Counted from the stretch's first letter, positions 52,912-62,743 are shown. The stretch: 64,000 nt of DNA from Segniliparus sp051660745 (GCF_051660745.1 NZ_JBOFQF010000028.1:1-64000), one strand, 5' to 3'. A program made the numbers and translations. The notes: a model not told the origin generated them from the sequence alone.

Positions 52912-54507
52912 GTGACTGATCCGAAACGGCCGATCGTGTTGATCGCCGACAAGCTCGCCGAGTCGACCGTTGCCGCTCTCGGCGACCAGGTCGAAGTGCG
53001 ATGGGTGACCGGGACCGACCGCGAGGCGCTGCTCGCGGCCCTGCCCGAGGCCGACGCGCTCTTGGTGCGCTCTGCGACCCAGGTCGACTCCGAGGCGCTC
53101 GCCGCAGGCACGAACCTCAAGATCGTCGCGCGGGCGGGCGTCGGCCTCGACAACGTCGACGTCGAAGCCGCCACAGCCAACGGCGTCCTCGTGGTGAACG
53201 CGCCGACCTCGAACATCCACTCCGCGGCGGAGCACGCCATCGCCCTGCTCCTCGCGGCGGCCCGGCAGATCCCCCCCGCGAACGCCACGACGCAGGCGGG
53301 GGACTGGAAGCGGTCCGCCTACCTCGGCACCGAGCTCTTCGAGAAGAGCATCGGCGTGGTGGGCTTCGGCCGGATCGGCCAGCTCGTCGCCGCGCGGCTC
53401 AAGGCGTTCGAGACCGAGATCCTCGCTTACGACCCGTACGTCTCCGCCGCCAGGGCCGCCCAGCTCGGGGCGAGGCTGGTGACCTTGGACGAGCTCTTGG
53501 AGCAAGCGGACCTCATCACCGTGCACCTGCCCAAGACCCCGGAGACGGCCGGGCTCATCGACGCTGCCGCGCTGCGCAAGACCAAGCCCGGCGTGATCAT
53601 CGTCAACGCCGCGCGCGGCGGTTTGATCGACGAGCAGGCGCTCGCCGACGCCATCGCGTCGGGCCATGTCCGAGGCGCGGGCCTCGACGTGTTCGTGCAG
53701 GAGCCCCCCGGCGAGAGCCCGTTGTTCGGGCTGGAGCAGGTCGTGCTCACGCCGCACCTCGGAGCCTCCACCGTCGAGGCGCAGGACCGCGCTGGCACGG
53801 ACGTGGCCAAGAGCGTCAAGCTCGCCCTCGCAGGCGAATTCGTGCCCGAAGCGGTGAATGTCTCGGCGGGCCCGGTCGGCGAAGAGGTGCTGCCGTGGCT
53901 GGACTTGGTCCGCAAGCTCGGCGTGCTGCTCGCGGCCGTGACCGAGCAGGCCGCCGTGACGCTGGAGGTCAAGGTCTACGGCGAGCTCGCGGCAGAGTCG
54001 GTCGGCGTGCTCGGCCTCTCCGCGCTTCGCGGTTTCCTCTCCAACTCGGTGGAGACCCCGGTGACCTTCGTGAACGCCGCGCAGGTTGCTGCGGACCGAG
54101 GGCTGACGCACGTGGTGGAGACCGAGCAGGAGAGCCCGAACCACCGCAGCCTGGTCGAGGTGCTCGCGGTCGCGGCAGACGGCAGCACCTCGCAGGTCGC
54201 CGGGACGCTCGCCGGACGCGGCCAGGTCGCGAAGATCACCAGCGTCGGCCACCGGGGCTTCGACCTGCGCGCAGAGGGGCTCAACCTCGTCATCAGCTAC
54301 GCGGACCGCCCCGGCGCGCTCGGCAAGATCGGCACGCTGCTCGGCGACTCGGGCGTGAACATCGAGGCCGCGGCTGTGAGCCACGACGTGAGCGGCGACG
54401 GCGCGACCATCGTGCTGCGCGTGGACAAGGAGATCAGCTCGGACCTGCGCCAGTCGGTGCGGGATTCGGTGAGCGCGACCGGCCTTGTGGAAGTGGACCT
54501 GCGGTGA
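52912..54507 (+). CDS. serA: D-3-phosphoglycerate dehydrogenase
   Basis: A 531-aa first enzyme of serine synthesis. The substrate domain is split. The NAD-binding GFGRIGQLVAARL lies near residue 150; the catalytic Arg, Glu and His are in VARAGVGLDNVD, the helix after NAARGG and LTPHLGAST. An intervening domain is followed by a C-terminal ACT domain (ISYADRPGALGKIGTLLG) that senses serine. GAGGAG five bases before the GTG at 52912 supports this start; a GTG six bases earlier overlaps that site. It is coupled to leuB by GTGA. Confidence 0.95.
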   Translation: MTDPKRPIVLIADKLAESTVAALGDQVEVRWVTGTDREALLAALPEADALLVRSATQVDSEALAAGTNLKIVARAGVGLDNVDVEAATANGVLVVNAPTSNIHSAAEHAIALLLAAARQIPPANATTQAGDWKRSAYLGTELFEKSIGVVGFGRIGQLVAARLKAFETEILAYDPYVSAARAAQLGARLVTLDELLEQADLITVHLPKTPETAGLIDAAALRKTKPGVIIVNAARGGLIDEQALADAIASGHVRGAGLDVFVQEPPGESPLFGLEQVVLTPHLGASTVEAQDRAGTDVAKSVKLALAGEFVPEAVNVSAGPVGEEVLPWLDLVRKLGVLLAAVTEQAAVTLEVKVYGELAAESVGVLGLSALRGFLSNSVETPVTFVNAAQVAADRGLTHVVETEQESPNHRSLVEVLAVAADGSTSQVAGTLAGRGQVAKITSVGHRGFDLRAEGLNLVISYADRPGALGKIGTLLGDSGVNIEAAAVSHDVSGDGATIVLRVDKEISSDLRQSVRDSVSATGLVEVDLR

Positions 54508-55559
54508 GCGAGTCCACGCCCGCCGGAGGCAAGAGGCTCCGCCTCGGCGTGATTCCCGGCGACGGGATCGGCCCAGAGGTCGTCGGCCAGGCGCTGCGCG
54601 TGCTCGACGCGGTGCTTCCCGGCGTGGAGACGACGACGTACGACCTCGGCGCGGGGCGCTACCTCGCCACCGGCGACGTGTTGCCCGACTCGGTGCTCGA
54701 AGAGCTCAAGTCGCACGACGTCCTGCTGCTCGGCGCTGTCGGCGCCGACCCGCGCGACCAGCAGATCCCGAGCGGGCTTTTGGAGCGCGGCCTCCTGCTC
54801 AAGCTGCGTTTCGCGTTCGACCATTATGTGAACCTGCGTCCGGCGCGCAGCTTCCCCGGCGTGGCCTCGCCGCTCGCGGGCGACCCCGAGATCGACTTCG
54901 TCGTTGTCCGCGAGGGCACCGAGGGCCCGTACGCAGGCGTGGGCGGCACGATCCGCGCGGGCACTGCGCACGAGGTCGCCACCGAGGTGAGCGTCAACAC
55001 CGCCTACGGCGTGGAGCGCGTCGTCCGCGAGGGCTTCCGCCAGGCGCAGGGCAGGCGCAAGAAGCTCGTCCTCGTGCACAAGACGAACGTGCTCAGCCAC
55101 GCGGGCTCGCTATGGTCCCGGATCGTCGCCGAGGTCGGGGCGGAATACCCCGAGGTCGAGGTCGGCTACCAGCATGTGGACGCGACGACGATCCACCTGG
55201 TGGCGAACCCGGCCCAGTTCGACGTGATCGTCACGGACAACTTGTTCGGCGATATCATCACCGACCTCGCGGCGGCGGTCACCGGCGGCATCGGGATCGC
55301 GGCGAGCGGGAACATCAACGCCGAAGGGGCGTTCCCGAGCATGTTCGAGCCGGTGCACGGCAGCGCCCCGGACATCGCGGGCACGGACAAGGCAGACCCG
55401 ACCGCGGCCGTCCTCTCCGTCGCGCTGCTGCTCGACCACGTCGGCGAGCCCGTGGCGGCCGAGCGAGTGCGCCGGGCGGTCTCCCAGCATCTGGCGGACC
55501 GGCCTTCGGGCCTTGGCACCGTGGCCACCGGCGAGCGGATCCTGGGCTTCCTGGGCTGA
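54504..55559 (+). CDS. leuB: 3-Isopropylmalate dehydrogenase
   Basis: A 351-aa beta-decarboxylating dehydrogenase of leucine synthesis. Signatures are IPGDGIGPEVV, FVVVREGTEGPYAGVGG (substrate loop), HKTNVL and DNLFGDIITDLAAAVTGGIG with metal-binding Asp residues. It ends HGSAPDIAG... GTVATGERILGFLG. The GTG overlaps the serA stop by four bases, as in Rv2996c-Rv2995c. Confidence 0.95.
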   Translation: MSESTPAGGKRLRLGVIPGDGIGPEVVGQALRVLDAVLPGVETTTYDLGAGRYLATGDVLPDSVLEELKSHDVLLLGAVGADPRDQQIPSGLLERGLLLKLRFAFDHYVNLRPARSFPGVASPLAGDPEIDFVVVREGTEGPYAGVGGTIRAGTAHEVATEVSVNTAYGVERVVREGFRQAQGRRKKLVLVHKTNVLSHAGSLWSRIVAEVGAEYPEVEVGYQHVDATTIHLVANPAQFDVIVTDNLFGDIITDLAAAVTGGIGIAASGNINAEGAFPSMFEPVHGSAPDIAGTDKADPTAAVLSVALLLDHVGEPVAAERVRRAVSQHLADRPSGLGTVATGERILGFLG

Positions 55560-55629
55560 GCCGCGCCGTGTGGCCGCGCTCCGAGCGCCTGTTCTTCCTG
55601 AGGACTTGACGAACTTCCTGGCCACCTGA

Positions 55630-55657
55630 CGAATCGATCCGAATGGCCTCGGATTCG
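55630..55657. other. Bulged inverted repeat between leuB and the catabolic unit
   Basis: CGAAT pairs with ATTCG, with an inner CCGA/TCGG stem and a four-base bulge. It lies 70 bases after leuB and 55 before the fusion gene. It could be a terminator for serA-leuB or a binding site for the downstream regulator. The rest of 55560-55712 shows nothing clear. Confidence 0.3.
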
Positions 55658-55712
55658 TGGGCAGACTTCGCCAGGCTGGGCTCATGAGCCCTTCACTGAA
55701 CAAAGCCGAAGC

Positions 55713-58700
55713 ATGACGAGGGTCGTTGTTGTCGGCGGCGGTATTGGCGGTGTGGCCGCCGCGCTCGCGCTCGCGGACAAGGGCCACGACGTCGTCGTCC
55801 TCGAACGCGCGCGAGAATTCCGCGAGATCGGCGCGGGCGTCCAGATTGCTCCGAACGGGATGGCCGTCTTAGAGCGGCTCGGGCTCGGCGACGAGGTCGC
55901 GGAATTCTTGGTCGGGGTCGACTCGGTGCGGCTTTTCAACGCGACGAACGGGCGGCTCGTCGCCGAGATGCCGTTCGGGGAGGAGTACTGCGAGCTCTTC
56001 GGCAACCTGTATTCGGTGGTGCACCGGGGCGAGCTGCACCAGGCCCTCGTCCGCGCCGCGGCGCGGACTTCGAACATCGAGCTGCGCGCGGCGAGCCCCG
56101 TCGTCGGGTACGAGCAGGACGAGCACGGAGTCGCGGCGCTCCTGGACGACGGGACGCGGATCGGCGGCGAGGCGCTGATCGGCGCGGACGGGGTCCATTC
56201 GACGATCCGCGCCCAATTGCTCGCAGACGGCCCGCTCACAGTCCGGGGCATCGTCGTCTATCGGACGGTCGTCCCTATGGAGGAGATCCCGGCGGAGCTG
56301 CGTGCGAACGCGGTGACTTTTTGGACTGGTCCCGGCTGCCACCTGGTGAACTATCCGATCGCGAGCGGAACGGTGATGAACCTCGCCGCGAGCGACGCGA
56401 ACGGGACGACCGAGGTGTTCTCCGGCGAGCCCGTGACCCGCGAGCATGTCCTCGACAGGCTCGGCGCCCTCGTCGGGGACGCGCGCGCGCTCTTGGAGCA
56501 CGGCAAGGATTGGCGGATGTGGACGCTCATGGACCGCGAGCCCGCCGACCGCTGGACCGACGGCCGGGTGGCGCTGCTCGGCGACGGCGCGCACCCGATG
56601 CTGCACTACGCGGCCCAAGGGGCGTGCATGGCGCTCGAAGACGCGGTGGCGCTTGCCGACGAGTTCAATCCGGCGAGCATCGAGGCGAGCCTGGCCGCCT
56701 ATAGCGAACTGCGCAAGCCGAGGACGGCGAAAGTGGTGCTCACGGCACGGGAGAGCACCAAGCTCTGGCATGCCGAGGGCGCCGTCGCGGAACGGCGCGA
56801 CGAGATCATGGGCGCGATGTCGGCGACCGAGCTCTATGACCAGGTCGCGTGGATGCACGCGGGCCCCGAGCCGAAAACGTACGAGGTCTGCGTGGTCGGC
56901 GCGGGCGCGCGGGGGCTCGCGGTCGTCGAGCGGATCTGCGCGAACGAGCGAGCCGTCCGCAGGCCGTGCCGCATCGTCGTCCACGTGGTGGACTCGGCGG
57001 CTCCCGGGACAGGGCCGAGATGGCGGGCCGATCAGTCCGGGCATCTGCTCATGAACACCGTCGCGTCGCACATCACGGTGTTCGCCGACGAGTCGTTGCG
57101 GATCGACGGCCCGGTCGAGTCCGGGCCGACGTTGTACGAATGGGCGAAGGCGCTGCCTGCCCCCAACGCCGAGGCGGTCTCGCTCACGGAGAGCTCGTAC
57201 CCGTCGCGAGCCTTGTACTCGCAGTATCTGCGCGACGCCTTCGAGCGCATCGTGCAGAGCGCTCCAGCGCATGTCAGCATCGTCACGCATCGGTCGAAAG
57301 CGGTGGCCATGGCGGATGCGGACGGGTTCGAGCAAGGCCCGCAAGGAGTGCGGCTCGAGGACGGCACGAGGCTGAACTCGCTCGACGCGGTGATCCTCGC
57401 CATCGGGCACGTCCCGACCCGGCTCTCCACGAAGGAGGCGAAGGCTGCGTCGCTCGCCCGGATTCACGGCTTGCGCCATGTCACGCCCTCGAACCCGACG
57501 GATATGGACCTCAGCTGCGCGAAGCCGGGGGAGCGTGTGGTGCTGCGGGGCCTCGGCTTGAACTTCTTCGACTACATGGCCTTGTTGACGACGGGACGGG
57601 GCGGGAAGTTCTGGCGGGGCGAGGACGGCGTGAAATACGAGCCTTCGGGGCGGGAGCCGATTCTGTGCGCGTCCTCCCGGCGCGGCCTGCCGCACCAAGC
57701 TCGTGGCGTGCGGCAGAAGGGCGCGAACGAGCGGCACGTCCCCAGTTATTTGGCTTCCGGGCGGATCGCGCAATTGCGGCAGCAGGCACTGGAGGGACAG
57801 CCTGCCCCGAGCACAATGGATTTGTGGCCGCTCATCTCGCGCGAAGCCGAGAGCATCTATTACGAGCGGATTCTTGTCCATCGCGGCGAGGAGGCCTCGG
57901 GGTTCGTCGACCGTTACTTGCGCGCCCCGCAGGAGGAGCTCGCCGCGCTCTTGGAATGGTTCGATTTCAGCCCTGAGCAGTGGTTCAGCTGGGATCTGCT
58001 GCAGCAGCCATGGGGGGCGAGGACCTTCACGGGCAAAGCGGATTTCACCGCTTGGGCGCTCGACTATTTGCGGGCCGACGTGTGGGACGCGAAAACCGGG
58101 AACGTCGACAGCCCGCTGAAGGCCGCGCTCGACGTGTTCCGGGACCTGCTCGACGAGGTCCGATTGATTGTGGGCGACGGCGGGCTCGACGGCGGGGCGC
58201 ACGGCACGGACCGGGAAGACTGTCGCACGCCGATGAGCGAGCCGCTCTCCATCGGCCCGCCCGCGAGCAGGATCGAAGAGCTCGTCGCCCTGGTCGAGGC
58301 GGGGGTGGTCGAGCTGCTCGGCCCCGGCATGCGGGTCGCTTTCGACACGGCGGACCCCGCTGTGATCGCCGAGTCGCCGCTCGTCCCCGGATCGAAGGTG
58401 CGGTCGAAAATGCTGATCGAGGCGCGGTCGCAAGAGCCGGACCTCCGACGTGCCGACGATCCGCTGCTCCGCTTCCTGCTGGACACCGGGCAGTGCAGGC
58501 CGTGCGAGAACGCGCGCGGGGACGGCAGGAGGCCCCAGAGCGGCGGTCTCGCGGTGACGGAACGCCCGTATTCGATCGTGCGCGCCGACGGCACCGCGCA
58601 TCCGAGAAGATTCGCGTACGGCGTCTCGACGGAGTCGGCGCGCTGGGCGCCCGCAACGGTCGTCCGAGCCGGGGTCGGGCCGGTGGCCTTGGAAGACGCG

Positions 58701-58769
58701 GACGCGATCGCGAGGGCGGCGCTGGCCCTGGCCCCGGCCTCGCATTGCAACCGGGAAGTGGAGATTTGA
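55713..58769 (+). CDS. Fusion: aromatic-ring flavin monooxygenase + FAD/NAD(P)-binding protein
   Basis: A 1018-aa protein of two flavoproteins. Residues 1-385 are a class A monooxygenase of the salicylate/3-hydroxybenzoate 6-hydroxylase type (VVVGGGIGGVAAALAL; ALIGADGVHSTIR; VALLGDGAHPMLHYAAQGAC). Residues 390-1018 begin a second Rossmann motif, CVVGAGARGLAVVERI. They continue as the actinobacterial NAD_binding_9-type protein (PGTGPRWRADQSGHLLMNTV), normally a separate gene of about 620 aa. There is no stop or frameshift between the halves. The next gene, a PcaB-like lyase, overlaps the stop by one base. A ring hydroxylation is inferred; the role of the second half is unknown. Confidence 0.82.
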   Translation: MTRVVVVGGGIGGVAAALALADKGHDVVVLERAREFREIGAGVQIAPNGMAVLERLGLGDEVAEFLVGVDSVRLFNATNGRLVAEMPFGEEYCELFGNLYSVVHRGELHQALVRAAARTSNIELRAASPVVGYEQDEHGVAALLDDGTRIGGEALIGADGVHSTIRAQLLADGPLTVRGIVVYRTVVPMEEIPAELRANAVTFWTGPGCHLVNYPIASGTVMNLAASDANGTTEVFSGEPVTREHVLDRLGALVGDARALLEHGKDWRMWTLMDREPADRWTDGRVALLGDGAHPMLHYAAQGACMALEDAVALADEFNPASIEASLAAYSELRKPRTAKVVLTARESTKLWHAEGAVAERRDEIMGAMSATELYDQVAWMHAGPEPKTYEVCVVGAGARGLAVVERICANERAVRRPCRIVVHVVDSAAPGTGPRWRADQSGHLLMNTVASHITVFADESLRIDGPVESGPTLYEWAKALPAPNAEAVSLTESSYPSRALYSQYLRDAFERIVQSAPAHVSIVTHRSKAVAMADADGFEQGPQGVRLEDGTRLNSLDAVILAIGHVPTRLSTKEAKAASLARIHGLRHVTPSNPTDMDLSCAKPGERVVLRGLGLNFFDYMALLTTGRGGKFWRGEDGVKYEPSGREPILCASSRRGLPHQARGVRQKGANERHVPSYLASGRIAQLRQQALEGQPAPSTMDLWPLISREAESIYYERILVHRGEEASGFVDRYLRAPQEELAALLEWFDFSPEQWFSWDLLQQPWGARTFTGKADFTAWALDYLRADVWDAKTGNVDSPLKAALDVFRDLLDEVRLIVGDGGLDGGAHGTDREDCRTPMSEPLSIGPPASRIEELVALVEAGVVELLGPGMRVAFDTADPAVIAESPLVPGSKVRSKMLIEARSQEPDLRRADDPLLRFLLDTGQCRPCENARGDGRRPQSGGLAVTERPYSIVRADGTAHPRRFAYGVSTESARWAPATVVRAGVGPVALEDADAIARAALALAPASHCNREVEI

Positions 58770-60130
58770 TGGCCAGCAGGCTGGACGTCGGCCTGCTCTC
58801 CCCGGTGCGGGCGGGAACGGCTGCCGAGGAGGCGACTGGCGACCAGGCGTGGCTTGAGGCGATGCTCGAGGCGGAGGCCGCCCTCGCGGCCGCGCAGGCA
58901 GATCTCGGAACGGTGCCCCGGCATGTGGCCGAGACGATCGCGAAGGCGGCGCGCGCAGGCAGGGTCGACGCGCGCGAGGTGGCGCTGGCGGCGCGGGAGG
59001 ACGCGAATCCGGTGGCGGCGCTCGTTGCGGCGTTCACCGGTGTCGTCGCCGAGCTGGATCCGGTCGCTGCCGAGTACGTGCATCGCGGGTCGAGCAGCCA
59101 AGACGTTTTCGACACGGGAGCCATGCTCGTGGCGAAGCGGACGTTGGAGCTGGTCCGAGAGGACGTCGAGGACGTGCTGCGGCATGTGGAAGATCTCGCC
59201 GAGCGGCATCTGGGCACGCCGATGGCGGGGCGCGCCTTCCCGCTGCAAGCGACGCCGACGACGTTCGGGCTGAAGGCGGCGGGCTGGCGAGAGCTCTTGC
59301 TCCAGGCGGCGGCCCAACTCGACGAGCTCTTGGAGGACGGGCTGCCGGTGTCGTTGGGGGGAGCGGCGGGGACGATGGCGGGCTACTTGGAGTACGCGAA
59401 GATGGACGGCGGACGCGAGGTCGCCGCCGATGAGCTGGTGCGGGCGTACGCCCGGCGCACGGGGCTCGCGCCCTCCCGGCTGTCGTGGCACAGTCTGCGG
59501 GGGCCGATTGCGCGCATCGGCCAGGCGCTGGCCTTCACCGGCGGCGCGCTCGGCAAGATGGCGGTGGATGTGCTCTTTCTGGTCCGATCAGAGATCGGCG
59601 AGGTCGTCGAGCCTTGGCGCGAGGGCAAAGGCGGGTCGTCGGCCACCCCGCACACGCGCGTTCCCGTGCTCGCGGCGATGATTCGCTCAGCGTCATTGCA
59701 ATTGCCCGCGCTCGCCGGGGTGCTGCAGCAGGCGCTGCTCGCCGAAGACGAGCGCGCAGGCGGAATGTGGCAGTCCGAATGGCCGGTGCTGCGGGATTGT
59801 CTTCGGCTCGCGGGCGGGGCGGCGGCCACGGCTGTGGAGTTGAGCAGGGGCTTGGCGGTCGACGAGGCTCGGATGCGGCACAACCTTGAGATCAGCGGCG
59901 CGCAGCTCGCGACGGAGCGTCTCGTCGTCCGGCTCGCCCCAAAACTCGGCAGGGCGCAGGCGAAGGCGCTTGTGACGAAACTCTCTGCCGAGTCCGCGGT
60001 GACCGGAGTGCCGCTCGTCGAGCTCGCGGGCGCGCGCTGCGACCTCGACATCGCCGAGGTCGTGGCATTGCTCGATCCTTTGACGTATTTGGGGGCCGCT
60101 TCGGATCTAGTGGCGCAGGCTATCTCTTGA
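58769..60130 (+). CDS. PcaB-like 3-carboxymuconate cycloisomerase (fumarase/ASL superfamily)
   Basis: A 453-aa member of the aspartase/fumarase superfamily, nearest in pattern to PcaB of protocatechuate breakdown (GSSSQDVFDTG; AFPLQATPTTFGLKAAGW; the second His-Ser region). The superfamily signature, usually GSSxMPxKxNP, reads GSSATPHTRVP here. The Met and the substrate-binding Lys and Asn are replaced, so activity or substrate may be altered. The ATG overlaps the stop of the fusion gene (TGATG), so they are translated together. Confidence 0.78.
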   Translation: MASRLDVGLLSPVRAGTAAEEATGDQAWLEAMLEAEAALAAAQADLGTVPRHVAETIAKAARAGRVDAREVALAAREDANPVAALVAAFTGVVAELDPVAAEYVHRGSSSQDVFDTGAMLVAKRTLELVREDVEDVLRHVEDLAERHLGTPMAGRAFPLQATPTTFGLKAAGWRELLLQAAAQLDELLEDGLPVSLGGAAGTMAGYLEYAKMDGGREVAADELVRAYARRTGLAPSRLSWHSLRGPIARIGQALAFTGGALGKMAVDVLFLVRSEIGEVVEPWREGKGGSSATPHTRVPVLAAMIRSASLQLPALAGVLQQALLAEDERAGGMWQSEWPVLRDCLRLAGGAAATAVELSRGLAVDEARMRHNLEISGAQLATERLVVRLAPKLGRAQAKALVTKLSAESAVTGVPLVELAGARCDLDIAEVVALLDPLTYLGAASDLVAQAIS

Positions 60131-60161
60131 CGGGCCGGTGAGGCCGGGATACATTCACGGC

Positions 60162-62141
60162 ATGGCTCTCGCCGATGCCCAGGATGCGGGCGTCACTGGA
60201 CTTTCGGTCGGCGGTTCGATCGTCGGACCGAGCAGGCCGCCAGTCGCCGAAGGCGTCGCCGGAGTGCTCGACCTTCTGGCCGAGTACGGCGGGATCGAGG
60301 AGTTCGAGACCCGGCTCGCGGAGCTCAAAGAGACCGTCGACCCGGGCCGATGGGAACGGGTCCAGCAGCAGGGGCTGCGGATTTTCAAGCTCATCGACAG
60401 CATGAGCCAGGAGAAAGCCCGTTCGCTCGCCCTTTCGGCCATCATGGTCGAGCTGCAGCAGTGCGAGTCCACGGCGACCGCGTTGCGCGCCCTCGTCAAG
60501 CACACGCGGCTGCTTTTGAACGCAGATTTCGCCTTTGTCAGCCTCATCGACGAGACGAAGGGGGTCCACACCATCGAGGTCGTCGACGGGACCCTCACCG
60601 CGCTCACCCCCGGGCTGGTGATGCCGTGGGATGAGAAGCACGGTCTGATCAGCCTGTACCGCCCCGGGTACGGCCCGGTGCACAGCACCGACTACAACCG
60701 GGACGCGCGATTTCTGCGAGCTTCTGCGGCGTTGTCGGCGTTCACGGCGGAAGAGGTCCGCAGTTTGATGGCGATGCCGATGTACCGGGGCGCGACAAAC
60801 CACGGCAACCTCTTCGTCGGCTCCCGTTCGCCGCGCCAGTTCCACGGCGAAGACCGCGCCCTGTTCAACACGCTCTGCGTGTTCGCGGGACCGTGCCTCG
60901 GCAGGCTTGTCGAGCTTGAGAAGCACACCTCGGCGGCTATCGGGGTGCGGCAGCGGCTCGCCGAAGCGGTCGCCGAGCGGGACTCCTATGTGGAGAGCGT
61001 GCGATGGGGCGCGGAGGTTCTCGAGGAGGGGCTGCTCCTGCACGATCTCGACCTGCTCGCGCGTCGCGTGGGCGAAGACTTCGCGACCGCCGTGCGCTTC
61101 GCCACGCCGGACGGGACGACGATGGGGTCGTACCGCTGGCCGGACTCCGGCGAGGAAGAGCAAGCGGGCGTGGTCCACGACGCGACGACTTCGGAGAGCG
61201 GCGCGTGGGTTTCGCCGTTGACGGTCGGCGACGATTATTTGGGCACGATGACGCTTTCCCCCCTGGGCCGCGACTCGCTCGGGGTCCCGAGGGCCCGGCT
61301 CGAGTCGGTGGCGCGGACCGCGACGGTCGTCATGCACCTGCAATCGCACGGCCCGGCGTTCTCCGTGGCGCGGTTGCAGGACGACCTGCTCGACGACGTG
61401 ATCGACCGCCGCCAGGACGAGCGCCTCCTGTCCCTTCAGGCAAGACGGCTCGGCGTCAATTTGAGCAGGCCCCATGTGGTGGTTTTGGCGCGGCCGGAGC
61501 AGGGCGGGCTGGATCGGGCCGCGCTGTGGTCCTCCTCCTACATCCGCCGTCTCGGCGGGTTGCGGACGACTCGGGAGGGGCACATGGTGCTCCTGACCCC
61601 GGGCGAAGACCCGGGAGCGGTCGCCCGTGCGGTGTGGGAAGAGCTGAGCAAGCACCTGAAGTCCCCGGTCACAGTGTCCAGCGCGGGGCCTGCCGAGACG
61701 ACGGAGGCGGTGGCGCAGCGGTACAAGGAGGCGCAGCGCTGCCTGGAGGCGATGGGCGCGCTCGGGGCCACCGGCACGGCCTCCGGCGCCGACGAGCTGG
61801 GCTTCCTCGGCGTGCTCCTGTCGGAGCACCAAGACGTGGAGGGGTTCGCCCGCCGGATGCTCGGCCCGATCATCGACTACGACCAAGAGCGCTCGACCGA
61901 GCTGTTGCACACACTCGACGTCTACTTCAGCGTCGGAGCGAGCCCCACGCGTGCGGCGAAGAAGCTGCACACGCACACCAATACTGTCGTACGCAGATTG
62001 GAGCGGGTCAACGAGCTGCTCGGCGAGAGCTGGCAGGACATGGACCGGCTGTTGGACGTGCAATTGGCGCTCAAGCTTTGGAAGGTGCGCACGACGCTCT
62101 TGGCGCGCAAAGCGGATGGGCCTCAGTCTGCGGCAGAGTGA
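60162..62141 (+). CDS. GAF/PucR-type transcriptional regulator
   Basis: A 659-aa regulator. A GAF-like sensory domain is at about 90-245 (ALVKHTRLLLNADFAFVSLI; MPMYRGATNHGNLFVG), followed by a middle CdaR/GGDEF-like region. The C-terminal PucR helix-turn-helix (HTH_30) is VYFSVGASPTRAAKKLHTHT with the recognition part NTVVRRLERVNELLG. A GTG at 60138 is an alternative start. It lies 31 bases after the PcaB-like gene on the same strand and probably controls the catabolic genes, with an aromatic effector inferred. Confidence 0.82.
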   Translation: MALADAQDAGVTGLSVGGSIVGPSRPPVAEGVAGVLDLLAEYGGIEEFETRLAELKETVDPGRWERVQQQGLRIFKLIDSMSQEKARSLALSAIMVELQQCESTATALRALVKHTRLLLNADFAFVSLIDETKGVHTIEVVDGTLTALTPGLVMPWDEKHGLISLYRPGYGPVHSTDYNRDARFLRASAALSAFTAEEVRSLMAMPMYRGATNHGNLFVGSRSPRQFHGEDRALFNTLCVFAGPCLGRLVELEKHTSAAIGVRQRLAEAVAERDSYVESVRWGAEVLEEGLLLHDLDLLARRVGEDFATAVRFATPDGTTMGSYRWPDSGEEEQAGVVHDATTSESGAWVSPLTVGDDYLGTMTLSPLGRDSLGVPRARLESVARTATVVMHLQSHGPAFSVARLQDDLLDDVIDRRQDERLLSLQARRLGVNLSRPHVVVLARPEQGGLDRAALWSSSYIRRLGGLRTTREGHMVLLTPGEDPGAVARAVWEELSKHLKSPVTVSSAGPAETTEAVAQRYKEAQRCLEAMGALGATGTASGADELGFLGVLLSEHQDVEGFARRMLGPIIDYDQERSTELLHTLDVYFSVGASPTRAAKKLHTHTNTVVRRLERVNELLGESWQDMDRLLDVQLALKLWKVRTTLLARKADGPQSAAE

Positions 62142-62189
62142 GGCCGAGCAGGCTTGCGGGGGCGATCATGGCCCCTGCGACCATGGCGC

Positions 62190-62219
62190 TTGAACGTGAC
62201 GATGCGCACATAGTATGCT
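62190..62219 (+). promoter_or_regulatory. Promoter of the small secreted protein
   Basis: TTGAAC (62190-62195), an 18-base spacer and TATGCT (62214-62219), 41 bases before the ATG at 62261. Confidence 0.5.
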
Positions 62220-62260
62220 TTCCCGGTCAATTAAAAACGAACGAGCGACGAGGGAGAGGA

Positions 62261-62719
62261 ATGCGAGACCACTTGCGACGTGTTGTCGCCCTGGCGGCGG
62301 CATCGATGCTTGGCTTGACGGCGTTGAGCCCTCAGGCCTTGGCCGCGCCCGCGCCCGACCTTACGCTCGAATGGGCCCCGGACAACCACTGCGACACGTT
62401 CTACGCGCCGATCAGGGTCGTCGACGGCTTCCTGGAGTGGGGCGCCAAGCAGACATGTCGCGGAGCCTCTGTGTTCACGCAGTACCTGCGGGTGGAGCTG
62501 CACCGAGAGCTGTACCTCTCCGGGGCTTATTACAACGTCTACCTCGCGAACAGCCCGCTCGAACAGCGATTCGGCAAGACGTCTGTGTTCGACCAGACCA
62601 GAAGGTGCAAGAGCGAGGCCGTGCGCACGTACCACATGCTGGTCTGGGCGTTCGCGGACGACGAGCGCCAACGGACGTACGGCGAGTCTGAAACCGTGGA
62701 CTTGCCATGCGAGCTGTGA
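62261..62719 (+). CDS. Small secreted protein of unknown function
   Basis: A 152-aa protein with a signal peptide to about residue 28 (QALAA). The mature part is about 124 residues with four Cys (NHCDTFY, QTCRGA, RRCKSEA, LPCEL), probably two disulfides, and many aromatic residues. I do not recognise the family. GGGAGAGGA directly before the ATG is a strong ribosome site. It lies between the catabolic regulator and the mce operon, and each side has its own promoter. Confidence 0.72.
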   Translation: MRDHLRRVVALAAASMLGLTALSPQALAAPAPDLTLEWAPDNHCDTFYAPIRVVDGFLEWGAKQTCRGASVFTQYLRVELHRELYLSGAYYNVYLANSPLEQRFGKTSVFDQTRRCKSEAVRTYHMLVWAFADDERQRTYGESETVDLPCEL

Positions 62720-62743
62720 GGACGGGGCGTGCGGGCGCGCCGA

